Source: Candidatus Geothrix odensensis
GTDB taxonomy: Bacteria; Acidobacteriota; Holophagae; Holophagales; Holophagaceae
Direction: 5' to 3'
DNA length: 64,000 nt
Assembly (NCBI GenBank): GCA_016714685.1
Contig: JADKCH010000007.1
Location: 62,001 to 126,000 of the forward strand
Shown here: positions 24,386 to 31,870 of the stretch, piece by piece
Layout of the letters: each line of letters begins with the position of its first letter
Numbering within the stretch: the first letter of the stretch is position 1
Notes under the pieces: model-generated
What the model saw: the letters and a program-made list of their open reading frames with translations, nothing else
Databases searched by the model: none
Told to the model about the DNA's origin: nothing
Translations under genes and position numbers: made by a program

Positions 24386-26836
24386 TCAGGGCTTCCGGGC
24401 CCCGGACTGGCTGAAGGTCAGGCGCAGGCCCGACGCCAGGGGCAGGGGGCCGCCGGCTTCGGCATCGCCACGGATGGCCACCGTGGCCTCCAGGGTGTGC
24501 AGCCAGGGCAGCTCCTCCACCAGCTGGGTCAGGCGGCCCAGGGTCTCGCCCAGACCGCTGGCGGGCCGGAGGCGCATGCGTTCGAGGACCTCGGCGATGT
24601 CGAGATCCGTGAGCGGGGTGAGGCGCAGGATCGAATCCACGCCCTGGCGGTGGAAGCGCCAGATGGGCCCGAAATCGGGATCTGACGACAGGTGCAGCAG
24701 CACCTGGGGGCCCTTGCGGTTCGAAGGTTCCGGGGCTCCCGCGATGGGAATGCCGAAGGCACCCAGGAGCTCCCGGGTCTCGGCCTCTGAGAACGGCGCG
24801 GGCGCGGGGCTGGGCAGGGCCTCGACGAGCTGCTCCACGCGCCGGCGCGCCTCGCCGCCGTTGAGGTCCGCGTAGCCCAGGATGCGCCCCGGCGGCAGCT
24901 GGCGGAACCGCGCGTACTCCACCACCTTGGAGAGGGCCAGGGCCGCGGATTCCGGGAAACGGTACGAGGGGAAGGTGCGGTGCTTGCCTCCGCTCTCGGC
25001 CAGGGCGGCCGAGCCCACGGGCACGGCGCCGCTCATGCCCATGAGGGAGAGCAGGGTCGGCTTGGCGATGCCCGTGGTCTGCTCGGCCCGCACGGCGGCC
25101 CGGCGGATGGCCCGGGCCACCACGGTAGGATCGCAGGTCCCGAGGCAGGCGAAGGAGGCGATGAGGGCGTCCACCTGGGGATGCTCGAGGGCCTCGCGGC
25201 AGGCCTGCTCGTAGTGCTCGGGCGTGGCCATGGCATGCAGGTTCACCACGCCGGTGCCGGAGATCTCCATGCCGTGCGTTTCGCAGGCATCGGCGCAGAT
25301 GGTGGCGACGCCGCCGGAGTTGCTCACGATGGCCACGCGGTTCCCCCTGGGCAGGGGCTGGTGGGCCAGGAGCAGCGCGATGTCGAACAGATCCTCCAGG
25401 GTGTCGGCCCGGATCACGCCCGCCTGGTGGAACAGGGCCTCCACTTCCGCGTCGTCCCGGGGGGCCGCCGCGATGTGGGCCAGGGCCACGCGCCGGCCGG
25501 CGTGGCTCCGGGCGCTCTTGACGCAGAGGATGGGCTTGCGCCGCGAGATCCGCCGGGCCAGCCGGGCGAAGCGCCGGGGGTTCCCGAAGGTCTCCAGGTA
25601 GAGCAGCGCCAGATCCGTGTCCGGGTCCTCGTCCCAGTACTGCAGCAGGTCGTTGCCGGAGACGTCGGCCCGGTTGCCGGCGGAGACGAAGGTGGAGAAG
25701 CCCAGGCCGCGCTCGGCGGCGTATTGCAGGATGACCACGCCCAGGGCTGCGGAGTGGCTGAAGAAGCCCACCCGACCCCGGGGCGGCATCGCCATGGCCA
25801 GGCTGGCATTGAGCTGGACCGCCTCGTTGGTGTTCAGCAGGCCCAGGCAGTTGGGCCCCACCAGCCGCGCCCCATGGCTGCGGGTGAGGCGGAGCAGGCG
25901 CTCCTGTCGCCGGGCGCCTTCCGGACCGGTTTCGGCGAAACCCGCGGCCAGGACCAGAAGGCCCCGGGCGCCGCGCTCCAGGGCCCGCTTGGCCAAGGCG
26001 GAGACCTTGGTCGCCGGCACTGCGAGGATGACCAGGTCCGGCGTCTCCGGCAGGGCCGCCAGGGACTGATAGGCCTGCACCCCTTCGATGGAACTGGCCT
26101 TGGGATTGACCGGGTAGACCGAGCCCTGGAAACGGCTCTGGAGGATGTGGCGGAAGATGGTGTTGCCGAGGGAGCCGGAATCCCGGGAAGCGCCGGCCAC
26201 CGCCACGACCCGAGGCCGCAGGAGCGGGACCAGGGAGTTCGCGGTGGCCACCCGCTCCCGGAGGTCGGTGCGCTCGCGGAGGGCTTCGGGAGCGCTGAGG
26301 GGGAACTGCACGTGGATGACGCCGTCCTCCATGGCCCGCCGGGTCTCGAAGCCCGTGTCCATGAAGACGTTCCCCATCTTCTTGTTGCCGGTCAGGTGCT
26401 CCGCCTCGAAGCCCAGGTAGCCGACTCCCGCCGCCAGTCCCGCCAGGCGCTCCAGGATCAGGGTGCCGATGCCCCGGCCCTGGTGGGCGTCGCCGATCAT
26501 GAAGGCCACCTCGGCCACGGGTCCGCCGCCGCCGATGTAGTTGCCCAGCCCCAGCACCTGCTCGTCCTCACCCTCTCCCTCCACGGCCAGCAGGCAGGCC
26601 TGCAGGCGGAGGTTGGGCGTGCAGAGCTCCTCCACGAACTTGCGCGAGACGCTGGCCACGCCGCCCATGAAACGCATGGCGAGGCTCTCCCGGGAGAGGC
26701 CCCGGATGAAGGCTTCCACGCGGTCGATGTCCTCGGCGAAGGCGATGCGGAGCAACACGCCCCGCCCGTCCTTGAGCAGGACGAATTCCCGGTAGGCTGC
26801 CCCCTCTGGGATGATGCTGAACACCTTGGGCCTCAC
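24386..26836 (-). CDS. GNAT plus NDP-forming acyl-CoA synthetase fusion (PatA-like protein acetyltransferase)
   Basis: An 816-residue protein. An N-terminal GNAT domain (about 20-175; acetyl-CoA loop in DAHQGRGIGTLILERLAG) is followed by the CoA-binding domain (RVVAVAGASRDSGSLGNTIF), a ligase-CoA domain (GVVILQYAAERGLGFSTFVS) and a second ligase subdomain (NRVAIVSNSGGVATICADAC). The last ~115 residues are where an ATP-grasp domain should be, but the usual lysine and HKSD/GGV motifs are absent. This order matches type II Pat enzymes such as Streptomyces PatA, which acetylate acyl-CoA synthetases. GTG 26836 is the likeliest start; ATG 26902 is possible. Confidence 0.8.
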   Translation of the reverse strand: MRPKVFSIIPEGAAYREFVLLKDGRGVLLRIAFAEDIDRVEAFIRGLSRESLAMRFMGGVASVSRKFVEELCTPNLRLQACLLAVEGEGEDEQVLGLGNYIGGGGPVAEVAFMIGDAHQGRGIGTLILERLAGLAAGVGYLGFEAEHLTGNKKMGNVFMDTGFETRRAMEDGVIHVQFPLSAPEALRERTDLRERVATANSLVPLLRPRVVAVAGASRDSGSLGNTIFRHILQSRFQGSVYPVNPKASSIEGVQAYQSLAALPETPDLVILAVPATKVSALAKRALERGARGLLVLAAGFAETGPEGARRQERLLRLTRSHGARLVGPNCLGLLNTNEAVQLNASLAMAMPPRGRVGFFSHSAALGVVILQYAAERGLGFSTFVSAGNRADVSGNDLLQYWDEDPDTDLALLYLETFGNPRRFARLARRISRRKPILCVKSARSHAGRRVALAHIAAAPRDDAEVEALFHQAGVIRADTLEDLFDIALLLAHQPLPRGNRVAIVSNSGGVATICADACETHGMEISGTGVVNLHAMATPEHYEQACREALEHPQVDALIASFACLGTCDPTVVARAIRRAAVRAEQTTGIAKPTLLSLMGMSGAVPVGSAALAESGGKHRTFPSYRFPESAALALSKVVEYARFRQLPPGRILGYADLNGGEARRRVEQLVEALPSPAPAPFSEAETRELLGAFGIPIAGAPEPSNRKGPQVLLHLSSDPDFGPIWRFHRQGVDSILRLTPLTDLDIAEVLERMRLRPASGLGETLGRLTQLVEELPWLHTLEATVAIRGDAEAGGPLPLASGLRLTFSQSGARKP

Positions 26837-26844
26837 GCGTTTGC

Positions 26845-26862
26845 TAGGGTGCGACCACCCTA
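26845..26862. promoter_or_regulatory. perfect inverted repeat upstream of the acetyltransferase-like gene
   Basis: TAGGGTG, spacer CGAC, CACCCTA: seven-base perfect arms, ending 8 bases before the GTG start of the acetyltransferase-like gene. It could be an operator or an RNA hairpin in the leader. If translation starts at ATG 26902 it would be coding. Confidence 0.45.
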
Positions 26863-26929
26863 CCACGACCCCGGAGCAGGCCGCCCCCGTGCTGAAGGTC
26901 ATGATTCCCCCGTGGCCCGGGTTTGGTCC

Positions 26930-26958
26930 TGGACGCTCCCCGGACGGCGCTATAGATT
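26930..26958 (+). promoter_or_regulatory. putative promoter of the acyl-CoA synthetase gene
   Basis: TGGACG, 17 bases, TAGATT, each matching four of six consensus positions, about 30 bp before the synthetase ATG. It lies in the divergent space shared with the acetyltransferase-like gene. Confidence 0.45.
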
Positions 26959-26989
26959 GGCCCCATCACTCAAGCAACCAGGGGGCGTC

Positions 26990-28666
26990 ATGACCGCACG
27001 CGAGGCTTTCCTCCAGGCCCGGGATCTCCTTGTCGAGCGACGGGGCGACTACGCGGGGGCCCTCCGGGAGTTCCGCTGGCCCGTGCTGGGCGATTTCAAC
27101 TGGGCCCTGGACCACTTCGATGCCTACGCCCGGGGCAATGACCGGCCGGCCCTCTGGATCGTGGAGGAAGGCGGTGCCGAAACGAAGGTCAGCTTCCAGG
27201 AGCTCTCCACCCGCAGCAACCAGGTCGCCAACGCCCTGCGGGGCCTGGGCGTCGGCCGGGGCGAAGGCGTGCTCATCATGCTGGACAACGTCCTCCCGCT
27301 CTGGGAGGTGATGCTGGCCTGCATGAAGCTGGGAGCCGTCCTGGTGCCTTCCACCCTGCTGCTCTCCCAGGCGGATCTGCTGGACCGCATCGAGCGGGGC
27401 GGCATCCGGCACCTGGTGGTGGATGCCGCCCAGACGGGCAAGTTCGAGACCATGGACCCGGGCCTCACCCGCATCTGCGTCGGCGGCGAGGTGCCGGGCT
27501 GGCGCGGCATGACCTCGCTCTATGAAGGCAGCCCCTCGTACGAACCCGATGCAGTGACCCACGCCACCGATCCCATGCTGCTCTACTTCACCTCGGGCAC
27601 CACGGCGAAACCCAAGCTGGTGCTCCACACCCACCAGTCCTACCCCGTGGGCCACCTCAGCACCATGTACTGGGTGGGCCTCCGCGAAGGCGACATCCAC
27701 TACAACATCAGCTCGCCGGGGTGGGCCAAGCACGCCTGGAGCAGCTTCTTCGCCCCCTGGAACGCGGGGGCCTGCATCTTCGTCTACCGCGCCGCCCGGT
27801 TCAGCGCCGCCGCCACCTTGCAGGCGATCGTGGACAAGGGCGTCACCACCCTCTGCGCCCCGCCCACGGTGTGGCGCCTGTTCATCCAGGAGGACCTCGC
27901 GGCCTACCCCGTGAAGCTGCGGGAACTCGTGGGCGCCGGCGAGCCCCTGAACCCGGAGGTGATCAGCCAGGTCCAGAAGGCCTGGGGCCTCACCATCCGC
28001 GATGGCTACGGCCAGACCGAGACCACGGCCCAGGTGGGCAATCCCCCTGGACAGCCGGTGAAGGCCGGCTCCATGGGGCGCTCCCTCCCCGGCTACGAGG
28101 TGCTGCTGCTGGATGCCGATGGCCGCGAAGCCCAGGAGGGCGAGATCTCCCTGAAGCTGGCGCCTCGGCCCCTGGGCCTCATGGTGGGCTACAAGGACGA
28201 TCCCTCGAAAATGGCCAGGGCCGAGGCCGAGGGCTTCTACCGCACCGGCGACGTGGCGACGCGTGATGAGGATGGCTACCTGTTCTTCGTGGGCCGGGCG
28301 GATGATGTCTTCAAGAGCTCCGACTACCGCATCAGCCCCTTCGAGCTGGAGTCCTTCCTCATCGAGCACGAGTCCGTGGCCGAGGCGGCGGTGGTGCCCA
28401 GCCCCGATCCCCTGAAGCTCACGGTGCCCAAGGCCTATGTCATCCTGCGGGCCGGCTGGGAGCCGAACCGGGAGACGGCGCTGACCCTCTTCCGGTTCAT
28501 CCGCGAACGCCTCTCGCCCTACAAGCGCATCCGCATCCTCGAGTTCGGCGACCTCCCGAAGACCATCTCCGGCAAGATCCGGCGGGTGGAGCTGCGCAAG
28601 CGGGCTGCGGAGGCCTCCCATTCCCCCACGGAGTTCCGGGAGGAACAGTTCCCTGAACTGAAGTAA
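26990..28666 (+). CDS. AMP-forming acyl-CoA synthetase
   Basis: A 558-residue ANL-superfamily ligase making acyl-CoA via an acyl-adenylate. It has the P-loop-like LLYFTSGTTAKPK, DGYGQTETTAQVGN, GFYRTGDVATRDEDGY, the hinge region FVGRADDVFKSSDYRISP and the C-terminal catalytic lysine in LPKTISGKIRRVELR, the site that Pat enzymes acetylate in homologues. Sequence style suggests a medium-chain or branched carboxylic acid rather than acetate. ATG 26990 follows a CAGGGGGC site. It is divergent from the acetyltransferase-like gene and 74 bp before an acyl-CoA dehydrogenase gene. Confidence 0.88.
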   Translation: MTAREAFLQARDLLVERRGDYAGALREFRWPVLGDFNWALDHFDAYARGNDRPALWIVEEGGAETKVSFQELSTRSNQVANALRGLGVGRGEGVLIMLDNVLPLWEVMLACMKLGAVLVPSTLLLSQADLLDRIERGGIRHLVVDAAQTGKFETMDPGLTRICVGGEVPGWRGMTSLYEGSPSYEPDAVTHATDPMLLYFTSGTTAKPKLVLHTHQSYPVGHLSTMYWVGLREGDIHYNISSPGWAKHAWSSFFAPWNAGACIFVYRAARFSAAATLQAIVDKGVTTLCAPPTVWRLFIQEDLAAYPVKLRELVGAGEPLNPEVISQVQKAWGLTIRDGYGQTETTAQVGNPPGQPVKAGSMGRSLPGYEVLLLDADGREAQEGEISLKLAPRPLGLMVGYKDDPSKMARAEAEGFYRTGDVATRDEDGYLFFVGRADDVFKSSDYRISPFELESFLIEHESVAEAAVVPSPDPLKLTVPKAYVILRAGWEPNRETALTLFRFIRERLSPYKRIRILEFGDLPKTISGKIRRVELRKRAAEASHSPTEFREEQFPELK

Positions 28667-28740
28667 CCCGAGCACGACTCTGCGCCAGGGATGAAACTGG
28701 CCCTGGACAGCGCCACCCCTGATGGCATGACGGAGGTTCC

Positions 28741-30576
28741 ATGAAGTACCTCGACGACGATCGCGACATCCGCTTCAACCTCTTCGAGTGGCTGGACCTG
28801 GAACCGTTGCTGAACTCAGGGCCCTACGAGGAGATCGACCGGGACCAGCTGGGCATGGTGCTGGACGAGGCCCTGAAGGTGGCCCGGGGCAGTATCGCCG
28901 CCTGCAATGAAACCGGTGATCGCGTGGGCGCCCGCTTCGACCACGGCAAGGTGGAACTGCCCGAGGGCTTCGCCGGGGCCTTCCGCGATCTGGCCGAGGG
29001 CGGCTGGATCAGCGCCACCATGAGCCCCGAGTTCGGCGGCATGGGCCTGCCCGAGTCCGTGGGGGCCGGCATCAGCGAGTTCCTCATGGGCGCCAACACG
29101 GCCCTGGGCCTCAAGGCCCTGCTCACCCGCGGCGCCGCGCACCTCATCGAGACCTTCGGCAGCGATGAACTCAAAGGCACCTTCTGCGAGCGCATGTACT
29201 CCGGCGAGTGGACCGGCACCATGTGCCTCACGGAGGCCGGGGCCGGCAGCGACCTGGGGGCGCTCAACACCAAGGCCGTGCCCCAGGCCGATGGCAGCTA
29301 CCTGATCACCGGCGAAAAGATCTTCATCACCAGTGGCGACCACGAGCTGACCTCGAACATCATCCATGCCGTGCTGGCCCGCACGCCGGGCGCACCGGCC
29401 GGGCCCAAGGGCATCAGCCTCTTCGTGGTACCCAAGGTCCGCGTGAATGCGGATGGCAGCCTCGGCGCGGCCAACGACGTGGCCTGCGCGGGCATCGAGC
29501 ACAAGTTGGGCATCCACGGTTCGCCCACGTGCAGTCTGGTCTTCGGCTCCACTACCGGCAGCCAGGGCTTCCTGCTGGGCGAGGAGAACCAGGGGCTCGC
29601 CCACATGTTCCAGATGATGAACGCAGCCCGCTGGGAGGTGGGCGTCCAGGGTCTGAGCAATGCCTCGGCCGCCCACCAGGCCGCGCTGGCCTACGCGAAG
29701 GAGCGCCTGCAGGGCCGCGGTCCCAGCGCCGGCAAGACTTCCGGCCAGTCCCTGATCATCGAGCACCCGGACATCCGGCGCTCGCTCCTGCTCCAGTCGG
29801 CCTACGTGCAGGCCATGCGCGCCCTGGTGACCTACACGGCCTGGTGCATGGACATGGCCCACGTGTCGGAAGGCGACGAACGCGATCGCTGGCAGGGCCT
29901 GGTCGAGCTCCTCACGCCCATCAGCAAGGCCTGGTGCTCGGACTGGGGCTTCCGGGTGACGGAGTGGGCCCTGCAGGTCTATGGCGGCTACGGCTACACC
30001 ATGGACTACCCGGCCGAGCAGTACCTGCGGGACTGCAAGATCGCCTCGATCTATGAAGGCACCAACGGCATCCAGGCCCTCGATCTCGTGGGCCGGAAGT
30101 TCCGCATGCAGGAGGGGCGCCCCGTGAAAGCCCTGCTGAAACTCGCCACCGATGCGGCGCAGTCCCTGGTGGGCGACCCGGTGCTGGGGCCCTCGGCCCG
30201 GCAGCTGGGCGAGGCCGTGAAGGCCATGGGCGCCGTGCTGACCCAGATCCCCACCCGCGACAACGCCGCGCTGCTGACCCTCCTGAATGCCGTGCCCATC
30301 CTCGACATGCTCGGCCACGTGGTGGGGGGCTATCTGCTCCTGCAGCAGGCCGGGGTGGCCCAGGGCAAGGCACAGGCGCTCCTGGCCGAGCGCGGCGTGG
30401 ATCCCTCGGATCCCGCGGCCGTCCGCGCCCACCTGGCGGGCAGCAGGGAGGCGGCCTTCTACCAGAACAAGGTGCAGGCCGCGATCCACTTCGCCCACCG
30501 CGGCCTGCCCCTGGTGGCCGCCCACGCCGTGGGCCTTCTGGCAGGTGAGACGGCGCCCATGGAGGCGGTGTTCTAG
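28741..30576 (+). CDS. acyl-CoA dehydrogenase, long form with extra C-terminal domain
   Basis: A 611-residue flavoprotein oxidising acyl-CoA to enoyl-CoA and passing electrons to ETF. MCLTEAGAGSDLGALNTKA and LITGEKIFITSGDHEL are the FAD/substrate motifs; ALQVYGGYGYTMDYPAEQYLRD and IYEGTNGIQALDLVGRK hold the catalytic glutamate. At about 600 residues it belongs to the long subfamily with a C-terminal helical extension (about 465-600), often used for longer or unusual acyl chains. It probably forms an operon with the acyl-CoA synthetase, giving activation and first oxidation of a fatty or aromatic acid. Confidence 0.92.
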   Translation: MKYLDDDRDIRFNLFEWLDLEPLLNSGPYEEIDRDQLGMVLDEALKVARGSIAACNETGDRVGARFDHGKVELPEGFAGAFRDLAEGGWISATMSPEFGGMGLPESVGAGISEFLMGANTALGLKALLTRGAAHLIETFGSDELKGTFCERMYSGEWTGTMCLTEAGAGSDLGALNTKAVPQADGSYLITGEKIFITSGDHELTSNIIHAVLARTPGAPAGPKGISLFVVPKVRVNADGSLGAANDVACAGIEHKLGIHGSPTCSLVFGSTTGSQGFLLGEENQGLAHMFQMMNAARWEVGVQGLSNASAAHQAALAYAKERLQGRGPSAGKTSGQSLIIEHPDIRRSLLLQSAYVQAMRALVTYTAWCMDMAHVSEGDERDRWQGLVELLTPISKAWCSDWGFRVTEWALQVYGGYGYTMDYPAEQYLRDCKIASIYEGTNGIQALDLVGRKFRMQEGRPVKALLKLATDAAQSLVGDPVLGPSARQLGEAVKAMGAVLTQIPTRDNAALLTLLNAVPILDMLGHVVGGYLLLQQAGVAQGKAQALLAERGVDPSDPAAVRAHLAGSREAAFYQNKVQAAIHFAHRGLPLVAAHAVGLLAGETAPMEAVF

Positions 30577-30578
30577 GC

Positions 30579-30619
30579 GGGATGACGACCTCTGCACTCA
30601 GAACTGGCGAGGTCGTCCC
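30579..30619 (+). terminator. possible stem-loop after the acyl-CoA dehydrogenase gene
   Basis: GACGACCTC pairs with GAGGTCGTC (stem extendable through GGGA/TCCC with a bulge) around a 16-base loop, directly after the stop codon. There is no T run, so it may stabilise the message end rather than terminate. Part of it repeats tRNA-Ala sequence (see findings). Confidence 0.4.
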
Positions 30620-30661
30620 ATGAAAGCGAACGGCGGCCCGGAGACCGCCGCAAGCTCTGAG

Positions 30662-30737
30662 TGGTGGACCTGATCAGGATCGAACTGACGACCTCTGCAT
30701 TGCGAACGCAGCGCTCTCCCAGCTGAGCTACAGGCCC
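30662..30737 (-). tRNA. tRNA-Ala (CGC anticodon)
   Basis: Minus strand: acceptor GGGCCTG pairs with CAGGTCC (one G-U), discriminator A and encoded CCA. D-arm TAGCTCAGCTGGGAGAGC; anticodon stem CTGCG/TGCAG with loop TTCGCAA gives CGC; T-loop GTTCGATCC. It reads GCG. Length 76 nt with CCA. Confidence 0.96.
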
Positions 30738-30747
30738 ACGAAGCTCC

Positions 30748-30775
30748 AGTCTAGCGTGGTGGCGTATAGCGTCAA
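30748..30775 (-). promoter_or_regulatory. promoter of tRNA-Ala
   Basis: Minus strand: TTGACG, 16 bases, TAGACT, ending 10 bases before the tRNA 5' end. Confidence 0.65.
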
Positions 30776-30803
30776 TGGCGAAGCCTTACGCAGGGCTGAA
30801 CGA

Positions 30804-31859
30804 CTACATGAGCCCCTGCATGATTTCCTCCAGCACTGTGGGACTGGGCTTCACCTGGGCTTCGGTCAGGGTGGCCAGGGGCTGGTCCACCAGGTTCAGC
30901 ACCTCGGGGAGTGGCGGCTGGGTGGGGTTGATGTAGAGCAGGCCCGTGAGGAACTCGCCCTTGGCCATGGACTCGTGGATGGCCTTCATGGCGCCGAAGC
31001 GGTCCGTGGGGTCATAGCCTTCATGGATGGCCTTGATGGCGACCTTGGAGCCGTCGGGGAAGGTGACGACTTCAGTGGCGCCGGCGGCGATGTCCACGTC
31101 CTCGACTTCGGAGTACTGGATGAAGCCCAGGTCGTGGAGGGGGAAGTCATGGTCCTTGACGTGCTTGTAGGACCGGGTGGAGGCATCGTGGTTGTTGAAG
31201 GTGACGCAGGGGCTGATGATGTCCAGCACCACGGTGCCCTCGTAGGCGAAGGCAGACTTCAGGATGGCGTTGAGCTGCTTGGGGTTGCCGGAGAAGCAGC
31301 GGGCCACGAAGCCGCAGCCCAGCTCGATGGCGAGGGTGCAGGGGTCGATGGGCGGCAGGTCATTCTTGGCGCCGCTCTTGAGGAAGGAGCCCTTGTCGGC
31401 GGTGGCCGAGAACTGGCCCTTGGTGAGACCGTAGACGCCGTTGTCCTCGATGATGTAGATCATGGGGATGTTGCGGCGCACGGCGTGGACGAACTGGCCC
31501 ATGCCGATGGACATGGAGTCCCCGTCACCGGATACGCCAATGTTGATGAGGTCCCGGTTGGCGAGCGAGGCACCCGTGGCGATGGCGGGCATGCGCCCAT
31601 GGACGCTGTTGAACCCCCAGCCCTGGTTGATGAAGTAGGCCGGAGTCTTGGAGGAGCAGCCGATGCCCGAGTACTTGGTGACGAGGTGCCCCTCGATGTT
31701 GGACTCGAAGGCCGCGTTGATGATCTGCGCCGTGATGGCGTCATGGCCGCAACCGGCGCAGAGGGTGGACTTGGAGCCCACGTAGTCCTGCTTGGTGAAG
31801 CCGAGCTTGTTGGTGGGGGCGGCCGGCGCGTTGGGAGCGGATGGCGTGGCGGTGGACAT
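30804..31859 (-). CDS. korB: 2-oxoacid:ferredoxin oxidoreductase, beta (TPP) subunit
   Basis: The TPP-binding subunit that decarboxylates a 2-oxoacid and reduces ferredoxin while forming acyl-CoA. 351 residues: the CAGCGHDAITAQII start of the domain with a cysteine pair, SGIGCSSKTPAYF, HGRMPAIATGASLAN, and the TPP/Mg motif GVSGDGDSMSIG followed by NIPMIYIIEDNGVYGLTKGQ. These fit the two-subunit 2-oxoglutarate type (KorAB). An Ala/Pro-rich N-terminal stretch of about 16 residues is unusual. It lies 11 bp after korA. Confidence 0.92.
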   Translation of the reverse strand: MSTATPSAPNAPAAPTNKLGFTKQDYVGSKSTLCAGCGHDAITAQIINAAFESNIEGHLVTKYSGIGCSSKTPAYFINQGWGFNSVHGRMPAIATGASLANRDLINIGVSGDGDSMSIGMGQFVHAVRRNIPMIYIIEDNGVYGLTKGQFSATADKGSFLKSGAKNDLPPIDPCTLAIELGCGFVARCFSGNPKQLNAILKSAFAYEGTVVLDIISPCVTFNNHDASTRSYKHVKDHDFPLHDLGFIQYSEVEDVDIAAGATEVVTFPDGSKVAIKAIHEGYDPTDRFGAMKAIHESMAKGEFLTGLLYINPTQPPLPEVLNLVDQPLATLTEAQVKPSPTVLEEIMQGLM

Positions 31860-31870
31860 GGTCGGCTCCT

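Noticed and set aside
24980..26989. Extension of the acyl-CoA synthetase frame about 670 codons upstream
   Set aside because: It runs antisense through the acetyltransferase-like gene; the synthetase domain and its ribosome-binding site begin at 26990.
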